From: Clostridia bacterium
GTDB lineage: Bacteria > Bacillota > Clostridia > Oscillospirales > CAG-382
Assembly (NCBI GenBank): GCA_017397955.1
Contig: JAFQHL010000031.1
Span: 16,596 to 80,595 of the forward strand
DNA: 64,000 bases
Reading direction: 5' to 3'
Shown here: piece after piece, positions 35,614 to 44,398 of the stretch
How positions within the stretch are numbered: the stretch's first letter is position 1
How the letters are laid out: every line of letters begins with the position of its first letter
Notes under the pieces: model-generated
Seen by the model: the letters and a program-made list of their open reading frames with translations, nothing else
Database searches by the model: none
What the model was told of the DNA's origin: nothing
Translations under genes and position numbers: made by a program

Positions 35614-36976
35614 AGTTACCCCTGTTTTGGATCCCCAGTTTGCACCTATGTCCGTTGTATGCAGAGATTTTGAGGAAGCCGTTAAGGCCGACGGTCAGGA
35701 TGTTGTTATAGGCGTTGTTCGTAACAACGATTATACCTCTGTTTACAAGACCCGTATCTACAAAGAAGGTACAGGTAAGGACGAAGAGAACTACAGATAT
35801 ATTGAACGCCTTGTTAAGACCATGCTTTGGGTTTACGGCGGCTATAAGATTATACTTGCAGGCGCGCCCGTTCTCGGTGAACGCATCGTTGCCGCTTACA
35901 AGGACGGCGGTGAGCGTGAGTTTGACTATAAGTTTATGGAACGCGTTTACGAAAAGCCTTTTGAGGTTGTTCTTACCGACCTTGCTAACGCGCCCGAAAG
36001 ATACGAAACCGCAAGCCCCATCGGCAGACACCTTGACGGTTGCCGCATAGGCTTTGATGCAGGCGGAAGCGACAGAAAGGTTTCTGCCGTAATCAACGGT
36101 GAATCCGTTTATTCCGAAGAAGTTGTTTGGTTCCCCAAGACCAACACCGACCCTAAGTATCACTACGAAGGCATACTTAATGCAATGAAGACCGCGGCTT
36201 CCAAGATGCCCCGTGTTGACGCTATCGGCGTTTCCAGCGCAGGTATCTATGTTGATAACCGCATAATGGTTGCTTCTCTCTTCCTCAAGGTTTCCGACGA
36301 GGACTTTGATAAGCACGTTAAGAATATGTATATTGACGTTGCCAAGGAAATCGGCGATGTTCCCCTTGTTGTTGCAAACGACGGCGATGTTACCGCACTT
36401 GCAGGTGCAATGTCCCTTGGTGATAACAATGTTGTAGGTATCGCTATGGGTACCTCCGAGGCGGCAGGTTACGTTGACGGCGCAGGCAATATCACGGGCT
36501 GGCTTAACGAGCTTGCTTTTGTTCCCTGCGATTTCTGCCCCGACGCAATGGTTGACGAATGGTCCGGCGACTACGGCTGCGGCGTTAAGTATTTCTCTCA
36601 GGACGGCGTTATTAAGTACGCTCCCGCCGCAGGTATTGAGCTTGACGAAAACCTTTCTCCCGCTGAAAAGCTGAAGGTTGTTCAGAAGCTTATGGAAGAA
36701 GGCGACGAACGCGCCGCTAAGGTTTACAGCACCATCGGCGTTTGCTTCGGCTACGCACTCGCTTACTACGCACGCTTCTATGATATCAAGCACATCCTTA
36801 TTATGGGTCGTGTTACCTCCGGTGAAGGCGGCACAATCCTCCTCGGCAAAGCTAAGGAAGTTCTTGAAACAGAGTTCCCCGAACTCGCCGCTAAGATGCA
36901 GCTTCACATCCCCGATGAAAAGAGCCGCCGCGTAGGTCAGTCCGTTGCAGCAGCTTCTCTTCCCGAAATAGGCTAA
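35603..36976 (+). CDS. ROK-like protein with ~145-residue N-terminal extension
   Basis: 457 aa. From residue ~148 it shows ROK/actin-like ATPase features: GFDAGGSDRKVSAVING (phosphate-1 loop), VDAIGVSSAGIYVDN, VANDGDVTALAGAMSLGD, GIAMGTSEAAGYVDG and C-terminal HILIMGRVTSGEGG. A Cys set (CDFCPDA...DYGCGVKYF) may replace the family zinc site. The first ~145 residues are an extra alpha/beta domain not recognised. Codons lean strongly to C-ending Ile, Phe and Tyr codons and GTT/CTT, unlike most neighbours that use ATA, suggesting high expression. Overlap with nagA suggests a kinase or sensor for an N-acetylated amino sugar. Confidence 0.75.
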   Translation: MKLKVTPVLDPQFAPMSVVCRDFEEAVKADGQDVVIGVVRNNDYTSVYKTRIYKEGTGKDEENYRYIERLVKTMLWVYGGYKIILAGAPVLGERIVAAYKDGGEREFDYKFMERVYEKPFEVVLTDLANAPERYETASPIGRHLDGCRIGFDAGGSDRKVSAVINGESVYSEEVVWFPKTNTDPKYHYEGILNAMKTAASKMPRVDAIGVSSAGIYVDNRIMVASLFLKVSDEDFDKHVKNMYIDVAKEIGDVPLVVANDGDVTALAGAMSLGDNNVVGIAMGTSEAAGYVDGAGNITGWLNELAFVPCDFCPDAMVDEWSGDYGCGVKYFSQDGVIKYAPAAGIELDENLSPAEKLKVVQKLMEEGDERAAKVYSTIGVCFGYALAYYARFYDIKHILIMGRVTSGEGGTILLGKAKEVLETEFPELAAKMQLHIPDEKSRRVGQSVAAASLPEIG

Positions 36977-36992
36977 AATTTAATACATAAAC

Positions 36993-37022
36993 AAAAAACG
37001 CCCGCAAAAGCGGGCGTTTTTT
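36993..37022. terminator. Terminator after the nagA operon
   Basis: AAAAAACGCCCGC, AAAA loop, GCGGGCGTTTTTT: a 13-bp perfect stem with T tract. Confidence 0.92.
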
Positions 37023-37086
37023 GTATTTAAGTCCGTTTTATTGCTCTGTGTTTTTGCTAAAATTCGGTTGAAAGGAGGCAGGATAT

Positions 37087-37287
37087 ATGAAACAATGCCT
37101 TTACAAAAGCTATGAAGAGCTGCCTATTGTGCTTTCCGCAAAAGAACTTGCCGCCGCCTTGTGCATATCACGTTCGGGGGCATACGGACTTTTAAAAAGT
37201 GAGGGCTTCCCTTCGGTGAAAGTGGGCAACCGAGTGATGGTAGGGAGAGCCGCCTTTATCAAATGGCTGGAAAAAGAGGGGCAATAA
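37087..37287 (+). CDS. Small excisionase/MerR-type helix-turn-helix protein
   Basis: 66 aa. HTH_17-like domain: VLSAKELAAALCISRSGAYGLLKSEGFPSVKVGNRVMVGRAAFIKWLEKE, the usual pattern of phage or transposon excisionase-like DNA-binding proteins that read a winged helix. Strong SD (AAAGGAGG) ahead of the ATG. No integrase is nearby, so it is either a stand-alone regulator or a remnant of a mobile element. Confidence 0.8.
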   Translation: MKQCLYKSYEELPIVLSAKELAAALCISRSGAYGLLKSEGFPSVKVGNRVMVGRAAFIKWLEKEGQ

Positions 37288-37693
37288 GTTACTGTTTTGC
37301 ATTTGCGTCGGGCAAACTGTTCCATATTGTCTTCGGCGTAACAGATGCATGAGGCGTTGTGTTTTGCATGATGCTTGCGGTATGCTCGTAGGGCGGGGGT
37401 TTATCTCCCGCCGCCGCCAAACAAATAAATCAAACATTTCCTTTTGTCAATCAAACATACCTGCCTGTGTTTCCTTATACACGGACATTTGGTTCTGCAG
37501 CCCTGCCTTGCGGCGGCGGGAGATAAACCCCCGCCCTACATCATTATTGATGTGTTTTGTGTATAATTTTTTGCTTTTCGTGTGCGCCGCGCATCGTTGT
37601 GTCGAGCACATCGGCACCTACAAACTTATCGTTGATTTTGACGGTATGTGGCTTCGTCGTTAGATATAATTGCCTGAAGACAAATTCTATGAC
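37288..37693. other. Gene-free stretch carrying a long inverted repeat
   Basis: About 400 bases without a credible gene. It contains the 30-bp inverted repeat at 37388-37539 and otherwise low-complexity and unassigned sequence. Short frames here are arbitrary. Confidence 0.6.
37388..37539. repeat. 30-bp inverted repeat pair (possible MITE or REP element)
   Basis: Copy 1 at 37388-37417 begins GTAGGGCGGGGGTTTATCTC; copy 2 at 37510-37539 is its exact reverse complement, ending GATAAACCCCCGCCCTAC. Each arm can itself fold as GGCGGG/CCCGCC. The 92 bases between them contain no open gene. The size (152 bases) and structure fit a small non-autonomous element or paired REP units. Confidence 0.7.
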
Positions 37694-37724
37694 AAAAATT
37701 CCTCTCGTTCAGAGAGGAATTTTT
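37694..37724. terminator. Bidirectional terminator downstream of dapF
   Basis: AAAAATTCCTCTC (37694-37706), 5-base loop, GAGAGGAATTTTT (37712-37724); a perfect 13-bp stem located 11 bases past the dapF stop on the minus strand. Confidence 0.88.
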
Positions 37725-37734
37725 ATCGATAATC

Positions 37735-38574
37735 TTATATTTCGATTATGCCGTCGCAAACCTTAACAGCGGGACCTGTCATAAGTACTCGCTCTTCGGT
37801 AACATTTATCACAAGCTTGCCGCCTTTGAGGCATACGGTAATGTCCTCGCCTGCGGGGCAATATCCCAATGCTACCGATACCGCCGCAGAGGCGCAGGCA
37901 CCCGTGCCGCAAGCCCATGTTTCGCCGCTTCCGCGTTCCCACACACGCATCTCAATAGTGTGGGGGTCAAGTACTTTTATAAACTCCGCATTAACCCGTT
38001 CGGGGAAGGCGGGGTGTACCTCCATAGCCTTGCCGTAAACTTCCAAGGGGAAGCCTTGCACATCGTCCACATAGCACACGCAATGAGCACTGCCCATGGA
38101 TACGGCGTTACATAAAAACTCCTTGCCTTCTACCGTAAGGGGTACGGACAAACAGTCGTCGCTGTCCCAAACCACGGGAACAGCGCTTTTTTCAAATACG
38201 GCTTTGCCAAGGTCGGCTTTTACCGCCACGGCAACACCGTTTTCCACCTGCATATACAGGGTTTTTATGCCGCTTAGAGTCTCCACGGTAATAACATCCT
38301 TTTTTGCTATCCCGTTGTCGTACAGGTATTTGCCCACGCAACGGATAGCGTTGCCGCACATCCTGCCCTCACTGCCGTCGGCGTTGAACATACGCATTTT
38401 TGCATCGGCAACCGAGGAGGGGCAAATCATTATAAGCCCGTCGCCGCCTACGGAAAAATGGCGGTCGGAGAGTTTTGCCGCAACCGCGTTGGGGTCGGCA
38501 AGCTCCGTTTCAAAGCAGTTGATGTATATGTAGTCGTTGCCGCAACCGTGCATTTTTGTGAACTTTAAAAGCAT
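37735..38574 (-). CDS. dapF: Diaminopimelate epimerase
   Basis: 279 aa. It interconverts LL- and meso-DAP for lysine and peptidoglycan synthesis without cofactor. Catalytic cysteines are in MCGNAIRCVGKY and WACGTGACASA; MHGCGNDYIYI at the N-terminus and GSAHCVCYVDDV are family marks. Its start is 3 bases from the ung stop, so the two form one transcript. Presence of DAP epimerase fits DAP-type peptidoglycan. Confidence 0.96.
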   Translation of the reverse strand: MLLKFTKMHGCGNDYIYINCFETELADPNAVAAKLSDRHFSVGGDGLIMICPSSVADAKMRMFNADGSEGRMCGNAIRCVGKYLYDNGIAKKDVITVETLSGIKTLYMQVENGVAVAVKADLGKAVFEKSAVPVVWDSDDCLSVPLTVEGKEFLCNAVSMGSAHCVCYVDDVQGFPLEVYGKAMEVHPAFPERVNAEFIKVLDPHTIEMRVWERGSGETWACGTGACASAAVSVALGYCPAGEDITVCLKGGKLVINVTEERVLMTGPAVKVCDGIIEI

Positions 38575-38577
38575 GTA

Positions 38578-39246
38578 CTATTCTCCTATTCTCCAATCCA
38601 CCGCATCCGCACCCAAAAAAGCGTTGGCGGCAGAAAAATGTCTGCACCCGAAGAAGCCGTTCCACGCGGAAAGCGGGCTGGGGTGTGCGGCGGTAAGTAT
38701 CTTGTGTCGGCTGCCGTCAATAAGGCTTGCCTTAGCCTTGGCATAATTGCCCCAAAGCATAAACACCATGGGCTTTTCGCGCTTGTTAAGCAGTTCTATA
38801 ACCTTATCTGTAAACTGCTCCCAACCCATACCGCGGTGACTGCCCGCCTGTCCTTCCCTGACTGTAAGGACGGCGTTGAGAAGAAGCACACCGTTCCTTG
38901 CCCAGTCCGTAAGACAACCGTGGCTTGGCGGCGTTATGCCTAAATCCGCTTGCAGTTCTTTGTATATGTTAACCAAAGATGGCGGCGGAACAACCCCCTT
39001 GCACACGGAAAAACAAAGCCCGTGCGCCTGTCCGAAGCCGTGGTAGGGGTCCTGCCCGAGGATGACTACCTTTACATCGTTATAGTCAGTGGCTTTAAGG
39101 GCGGCAAATATATCGTTCATGGGCGGGAATATTCTGTGGGCGCCCCCAAGGTATTCCGCCTTTAAAAATTGCCTGAGCTTGAGATAGTAATCGGAAACGA
39201 ATTCTTCTTTAAGAAGTCCGTCCCAAGTGTTGCCAAGATTAACCAA
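38578..39246 (-). CDS. ung: Uracil-DNA glycosylase (family 1)
   Basis: 222 aa from the TTG at 39246, chosen because GGGAGGT lies 9 bases upstream and the N-terminus MVNLGNTWDGLLKEEF then matches family length (~225); an ATG at 39264 is inside that SD. It excises uracil from DNA. Motifs: water-activating VILGQDPYHGFGQAHGLCFSV, LLLNAVLTV, and the DNA-insertion loop AAHPSPLSAWNGFFGCRHFS. Confidence 0.95.
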   Translation of the reverse strand: MVNLGNTWDGLLKEEFVSDYYLKLRQFLKAEYLGGAHRIFPPMNDIFAALKATDYNDVKVVILGQDPYHGFGQAHGLCFSVCKGVVPPPSLVNIYKELQADLGITPPSHGCLTDWARNGVLLLNAVLTVREGQAGSHRGMGWEQFTDKVIELLNKREKPMVFMLWGNYAKAKASLIDGSRHKILTAAHPSPLSAWNGFFGCRHFSAANAFLGADAVDWRIGE

Positions 39247-39330
39247 AGCAAAAGCACCTCCCATAAAAAAATCATAGCACAAAAAAGACAATATTTCAAG
39301 GTAAAAAGGGCGCAAATGCTTAAATTGTAC

Positions 39331-39359
39331 TTGAAAAAATATAAATAATGTAGTATTAT
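39331..39359 (+). promoter_or_regulatory. Sigma-A promoter for the 39400 gene
   Basis: -35 TTGAAA (39331-39336), 17 bases, -10 TATTAT (39354-39359). Confidence 0.78.
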
Positions 39360-39399
39360 ATTAAGGTACATAAAATGTAAGAATGGGGGTGTTTTTGCT

Positions 39400-40908
39400 T
39401 TGCGTAGTTTTCTTTTCCTTTTTTTGTGTGTTTTGCTTGCGCTGTCTTTTGCGGTGCCCGCTTTTGCACTTGAGGAAAACGCGGCAAAAAACACCGTTTC
39501 TATAAGCCTTACCAACACTGTGGCGGAGTATTCTCCATACGGACACAGGCCTACGGCAGATGCGGGCACTTTTAGCTCTGAGCTTAGGTATGAAGTAACA
39601 GAAAACGAAAGCGGCATGCCGGTTCCTTTGCCTATAATGGAGGTTGGCAGTTATACAGTAAGGGCGTATATCCAAGAAACCGCCACCCACGGCTCTGCCG
39701 AGGCGATTGCCAACTTTACCGTAACGCCCGCTAAGGTTTATTTGTCCGTACCCAACCAAAGCGTTGCCCATACCGCTATGGCAAACCCTGTAAGATATTC
39801 CGTATCCCCCGCATGGGCGGCAGGAATGTTGGATATAAAAATAAGTTACCGTGCAATAAACTCCCTTTCAGATAAAGGCACAGAAGTCGAAGTGCCCGTG
39901 GATATGGGCAGTTATCTTGTGTATATGGATGCTACACCGCTTAACGAAAAGGTGGAGTGTGCGGGCAAGTACCTTATATACACCGTAGGCGAGGTGTACG
40001 GTGGTCCCGTAACGGAAGAAAAGGCTTTGCTTAGTGTACCCAAGGAGTTTAAAGCAACGGTAGAGACTTTGGATGTCGATTATACGGGAGAACCCGTTGT
40101 ACCGCAGTGGAGTGCTAACGTATCGGCGGCGGAATGTACCCTTATGTTCAGCCGTATATATGCGGACGGTACAAGCAGTGCCTATACAAAAACTCCCCCC
40201 ACGGACCCAGGCGACTATATTGCGGCTTGCTTTGTTTTGGATACGGTAATAGGCAGCAGCAGGCTTGTTATAAACAAGATGGTTGCAAAGATAAATATGG
40301 AAGACAGGGTGTATACCTATAATCCTCAGGGAATAGAGATAGAGGAGGCGGTAACGGAGCCTGCGGGTATACTGCTTAAGTACAGCGCATATAAGTATGT
40401 TAACGGTCAAATGGGTGCGGCGGTTGAATTTCCTTTGGTGGAGTGTGGTACCTATCTTATAAGTGCCGCACCGCAGGATACCTACCGTTACAGCTACACG
40501 GAAAGCGTAAGCTATTGCTACATTACAGTAGAAAAAGCAACACCCATAATAGAAGGCAACGATGTTTTGGCTGTGGAGGACGGCAAATTTAAGGGCGTAA
40601 GCGTAAGCGTGCAGCCCGATTATGCAGATTACAGCGTATCCTATTATAAAGTGCAGGACAACAGCGCAAGCCCTGTTACGGGTGTACCGTCCAAGGCGGG
40701 CACCTATTATGCGGTTGTTACCGTCAAAGAGGATGCCCGTTTGAATTCAGCCACCGCGGTCTACGGGGTTGTTATACAATCCGCCGTGGACGAAAACAGC
40801 CTTTTTGCCCGTGAGATTATCAAGTGGCTTTGTTTCTTGTTTTGTACCTGCGGGGTAGGCGTGGCACTGTACCACATTATACTTGTAAAGCTTGTAAGAA
40901 GGAGATAG
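39400..40908 (+). CDS. Secreted, membrane-anchored protein with repeated Ig-like (MBG-like) domains
   Basis: 502 aa from a TTG. Signal peptide (RSFLFLFLCVLLALSFAVPAFA). Four or five beta-rich repeats of ~85 residues, each with a Tyr-Ser or Tyr-Thr start, an internal pair such as PLPIMEVGSYTVRAYI, PVDMGSYLVYMDA, PTDPGDYIAACFV, PLVECGTYLISAA, SKAGTYYAVVTV, and a following TVxKA/TVTPA linker. These resemble MBG or bacterial Ig-like folds. A C-terminal membrane anchor (WLCFLFCTCGVGVALYHIILVKLV) ends in Arg-rich RRR. Function unknown; it lies 4 bases before uppP, so perhaps an envelope structural or adhesion protein. Confidence 0.78.
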   Translation: MRSFLFLFLCVLLALSFAVPAFALEENAAKNTVSISLTNTVAEYSPYGHRPTADAGTFSSELRYEVTENESGMPVPLPIMEVGSYTVRAYIQETATHGSAEAIANFTVTPAKVYLSVPNQSVAHTAMANPVRYSVSPAWAAGMLDIKISYRAINSLSDKGTEVEVPVDMGSYLVYMDATPLNEKVECAGKYLIYTVGEVYGGPVTEEKALLSVPKEFKATVETLDVDYTGEPVVPQWSANVSAAECTLMFSRIYADGTSSAYTKTPPTDPGDYIAACFVLDTVIGSSRLVINKMVAKINMEDRVYTYNPQGIEIEEAVTEPAGILLKYSAYKYVNGQMGAAVEFPLVECGTYLISAAPQDTYRYSYTESVSYCYITVEKATPIIEGNDVLAVEDGKFKGVSVSVQPDYADYSVSYYKVQDNSASPVTGVPSKAGTYYAVVTVKEDARLNSATAVYGVVIQSAVDENSLFAREIIKWLCFLFCTCGVGVALYHIILVKLVRRR

Positions 40909-40912
40909 TACT

Positions 40913-41746
40913 GTGAATATATTAGAAGCTGTAGTTTACGGCGTAGTACAGGGCGTTGCGGAGTTTTTGCCCATATCCAGCTCAGGACATTTGGCACTGG
41001 CGCAAAACTTTTTCGGCAGTCGCAGTATAGACGATTTATTTACGTTTAACATACTATTGCATTTCGGCACCCTTGTTGCGGTGTTTATTATGTACGCCGC
41101 GGATGTTTGGCAACTTATAAAAAGCGCGTTTTCCTTGCTTGCCCGTCCTTTCAATGGCAAACTGAAGCAACCTCTTAACAGCGGTGAAAAGCTGTTTGTT
41201 ATGCTTTGCATAGGCACGCTGGTGCTTATCCCCGCCGCTTTGCTTTCCGATAAGGTGGAAGCGTTGTCATCCGTAAGCTGGGCAATAGGCGTTTTGCTTT
41301 TGATAAATGGCTGTATGCTGTTTGTTTCCGATCGCTTAAGCCGCGGTAACGAAGATTTGGAGCAAAGCAAACTGCGTCGCGCTCTGTATATAGGGCTGTT
41401 TCAGCTGGGTGGCGTTTTGCCGGGTATATCCAGATCCGGCAGTACCATAACGGGCGGTCTTTTTAATAACTTAAACCGTAAAGAAGCATTAAGATTTTCC
41501 TTCTTGCTTTCAATTCCCGCCATTTTGGGCGCAAATCTTTTGGAGCTTGTATCGCTTGACGGTGATTTGTTCGGCGCGGTTGGCATATCTGCCTGCCTTG
41601 CAGGTATGGCGGCGGCGGCGTTATCGGGCATATTTGCTATAAAAATACTTAACTATTTTGCAAAAAAGAAAAACTTTACCGTTTTTGCCGTTTACTGCTT
41701 TGCGGTAGGTATGGCGGCTATAATAGGTGATTTGTTTATAAAATAA
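40913..41746 (+). CDS. uppP: Undecaprenyl-diphosphatase
   Basis: 277 aa from a GTG with SD AAGGAGA. Polytopic membrane phosphatase of the BacA family that recycles undecaprenyl pyrophosphate for cell wall synthesis; overproduction confers bacitracin resistance in other species. Motifs: VQGVAEFLPISSSGHLAL near the N-terminus and the second active-site segment LGGVLPGISRSGSTITGGLF. Eight membrane segments are expected. It is followed after 54 bases by ftsK. Confidence 0.96.
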   Translation: MNILEAVVYGVVQGVAEFLPISSSGHLALAQNFFGSRSIDDLFTFNILLHFGTLVAVFIMYAADVWQLIKSAFSLLARPFNGKLKQPLNSGEKLFVMLCIGTLVLIPAALLSDKVEALSSVSWAIGVLLLINGCMLFVSDRLSRGNEDLEQSKLRRALYIGLFQLGGVLPGISRSGSTITGGLFNNLNRKEALRFSFLLSIPAILGANLLELVSLDGDLFGAVGISACLAGMAAAALSGIFAIKILNYFAKKKNFTVFAVYCFAVGMAAIIGDLFIK

Positions 41747-41800
41747 GGGTGAGAGCTTTTGGGGCTTCTCTACGTCAAATAATAACAGAACGGGAATAAT

Positions 41801-44398
41801 ATGGCAGAAAAGAAAAAAACTAACAGTAACACTAAAAAAACACCCGCCCGCAAACCTGCGGGCAAAACCAACGGCGGTGCAAAGCGCACGGTAACTCCTC
41901 AAAAAAAGGATAGGTCTGCCTTGGGGCTTATCATCACCTTGGTAGTAAGCGCATTGCTTTTGCTTATGCTGTTCGTAAAGGATATGGCGGTTGTTGGCGA
42001 ATACCTGCGTCCTGCCGTCATGGGCGTTATGGGCTTTTGGGGCATGGCTTTACTGCCCTTTTATTTGATAAATCTTATACGCACCTGGTATAAGGACAGA
42101 AAGAACGATAAGGTTGCGGCAAAATGGTTTTTGTCTGCCCTAAGCTTCTTACTGTTTCTTGCAATATTGCACCGCTTTACCGCGGGCGGTGGCGAGCTTT
42201 TGACATTAAAGGGAAATATGTTTGCCGCAGGCAAAGCAGGCAAAGGCGCGGGCGTTTTAGGCGGTTACCTTTATGTGTCGCTTTCTGCTCTTTTAGGCTC
42301 GGTTGCTACGGCAATAGTGTGTTGGACTTTGTTTTTGCTTACCTTGCCTTTGCTGTTTGACACAACGCCACTTAAGGTTTTGCGCTTTGTAGTAAACGGC
42401 ATACGCACCGTTACCGTGCAGGTAAGTGATGATGTTTATGACGACGGGGAAGAGCTTAGTGCCGTTGTGGAAACTCCCACAAAGAAAAACGTGGGCAGGG
42501 CAGGGGCAGAGCTTAGGGAGCCTCCTCAACGCACTACCACCGAAAAGAAGAAAAAGGTACACCTTATCACCGAGGAGGATTTACCTTATAACGAGATTAC
42601 TACTATTCCCGAACAAATAGAAATCAACCGTACTCGCAAGGCAAAGAAGGTTGAAGAAAAGCCCTTGTATAAGGAGCTTCCTGTTGAGCCTGCTTTGCAA
42701 GAGTCTGATTTGGAAGAACCTGATGTTTCCGAGGAGCCTGTTGTTGAGGTACAGCCCGTGGAACAGCCCGCTTTTGAAAAAACTGTTTTGGAAGCTCCCA
42801 TACAGGAAGACCCTGTTGTTACTGATACTCTTGAGGAAGAGCCTGAGGATAAGGGATCCCTTCCTCCCGTTACCGTAGATAAGGAAACGGTTAACAACGA
42901 TGTACCTTATATGTTTCCTCCGCTTAGTTTGCTTGCACCTAAGGAAAGAAGCACCCTTGGTATGTCTGCGGAGGAAAGCCGTCGTACAAGCGAGCTGCTT
43001 ATAGATACACTTTCCAATTTCGGCGTTGGCGCAAAGCTTATCAATACCAGCCACGGTCCTACCGTTACCCGTTTTGAACTTCAGCCCGATACGGGTGTAA
43101 GAGTACGCAAAATCTCTAATTTAAGTGACGATATCGCTTTGCATCTTGCGGCAACCAGCGTAAGAATAGAAGCACCTATCCCCGGCAAATCCGCCGTGGG
43201 TATAGAAATTCCCAACAAGACAAAGAGCATTGTAAGGCTTAGAGAATTACTTGAGGATTACGGCTACAAAAACGCCAAAAGCAACCTGCTTTGTTGCTTA
43301 GGTATGGACGTTGTAGGCAACCCCGTACATCTGGATATATCCAAAATGCCCCACCTGCTTATAGCGGGTGCTACGGGTATGGGTAAATCCGTTTGTATCA
43401 ATTCCCTTATAGTATCTTTGCTTTACCGTGCCCGCCCCGACGAGGTTAAGCTTATACTTATCGACCCCAAAAAGGTAGAGTTTGCAGATTATAACGGTAT
43501 CCCTCATCTTCTTGTACCCGTAGTGACCGAGCCTAAAAAGGCGGCAGGTTCACTAAGCTGGGCGGTTATGGAAATGGAACGCCGTTTCTCCGAGATACAG
43601 GAGGTTGGCGCAAGAAATCTGGAAGAGTACAACGAGTTTACTGCAGACGACCCCGAAAAAGAATACATTCCTCAGGTGGTTATAGTTATCGACGAGCTGG
43701 CTGACCTTATGATGACAGCTCCCTCTGAGGTGGAAAACTCCATTTGCCGTCTTGCACAGAAGGCAAGAGCGGCGGGTATGTACCTTATTATCGGTACTCA
43801 AAGACCTTCCGTTGACGTTATTACAGGTCTTATTAAGGCAAATATCCCTTCCCGTATCGCCTGCAAGGTTGCATCTCAGGTGGACAGCCGTACCATACTT
43901 GATATTACAGGTGCGGAAAAACTGCTTGGCAAGGGTGATATGCTTTATAACCCCGTTGGCGCAACAAAGCCTTTGCGTGTTCAGGGTGCCTTTGTAGAGG
44001 GCAGGGAGGTTATATCTGTCTGCACATATCTTAAGGAGGCGGCAGAAGCGCATTACAGCGAAGACGTAATGCAGATAATAGAAAAAGAAGCACAGCTTTG
44101 CGGTGAAAAAGGCTCTAAACGCGCCGCTGAGGCAGATGCAGAGGATGGCGGAAATATGGACCCCTTGGAGCTTGATGCACTTGAGGTGGGCTTGGATTGC
44201 GAATCAATTTCCACATCATTGCTACAGCGCAGACTTGCTATCGGTTACGCCCGCGCCGCAAGGATTATAGACAAGCTGGAAGCAAAAGGGCTCATCAGTC
44301 CCTATGATTCTGCTACCAAAAAGCGCGTAGTGACTATTTCAAGGGAAGGCTTGGCGCAAATGAAGATGAATGCTGTTGACGGAGGACACGCAGAATGA
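41801..44398 (+). CDS. ftsK: FtsK/SpoIIIE DNA translocase
   Basis: 865 aa. Membrane-anchored DNA pump for chromosome segregation at division or sporulation. A Lys-rich N-terminus, four membrane segments (~45-200), a Glu/Pro/Val-rich linker (~215-370), then alpha-beta motor domains with Walker A AGATGMGKSVCINSL, Walker B VVIVIDELADLMM and IGTQRPSVDVITGLIKANIPSRIA. A C-terminal gamma winged helix (CESISTSLLQRRLAIGYARAARIIDKLEAKGLI) recognises polar KOPS/SRS-like sequences in the family. Its stop overlaps the lipoprotein start by 4 bases. Confidence 0.96.
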   Translation: MAEKKKTNSNTKKTPARKPAGKTNGGAKRTVTPQKKDRSALGLIITLVVSALLLLMLFVKDMAVVGEYLRPAVMGVMGFWGMALLPFYLINLIRTWYKDRKNDKVAAKWFLSALSFLLFLAILHRFTAGGGELLTLKGNMFAAGKAGKGAGVLGGYLYVSLSALLGSVATAIVCWTLFLLTLPLLFDTTPLKVLRFVVNGIRTVTVQVSDDVYDDGEELSAVVETPTKKNVGRAGAELREPPQRTTTEKKKKVHLITEEDLPYNEITTIPEQIEINRTRKAKKVEEKPLYKELPVEPALQESDLEEPDVSEEPVVEVQPVEQPAFEKTVLEAPIQEDPVVTDTLEEEPEDKGSLPPVTVDKETVNNDVPYMFPPLSLLAPKERSTLGMSAEESRRTSELLIDTLSNFGVGAKLINTSHGPTVTRFELQPDTGVRVRKISNLSDDIALHLAATSVRIEAPIPGKSAVGIEIPNKTKSIVRLRELLEDYGYKNAKSNLLCCLGMDVVGNPVHLDISKMPHLLIAGATGMGKSVCINSLIVSLLYRARPDEVKLILIDPKKVEFADYNGIPHLLVPVVTEPKKAAGSLSWAVMEMERRFSEIQEVGARNLEEYNEFTADDPEKEYIPQVVIVIDELADLMMTAPSEVENSICRLAQKARAAGMYLIIGTQRPSVDVITGLIKANIPSRIACKVASQVDSRTILDITGAEKLLGKGDMLYNPVGATKPLRVQGAFVEGREVISVCTYLKEAAEAHYSEDVMQIIEKEAQLCGEKGSKRAAEADAEDGGNMDPLELDALEVGLDCESISTSLLQRRLAIGYARAARIIDKLEAKGLISPYDSATKKRVVTISREGLAQMKMNAVDGGHAE

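Noticed and set aside
37288..37690. Protein-coding genes in the plus or minus frames of 60-105 codons here
   Set aside because: They run through the inverted repeat and have no SD or family resemblance.
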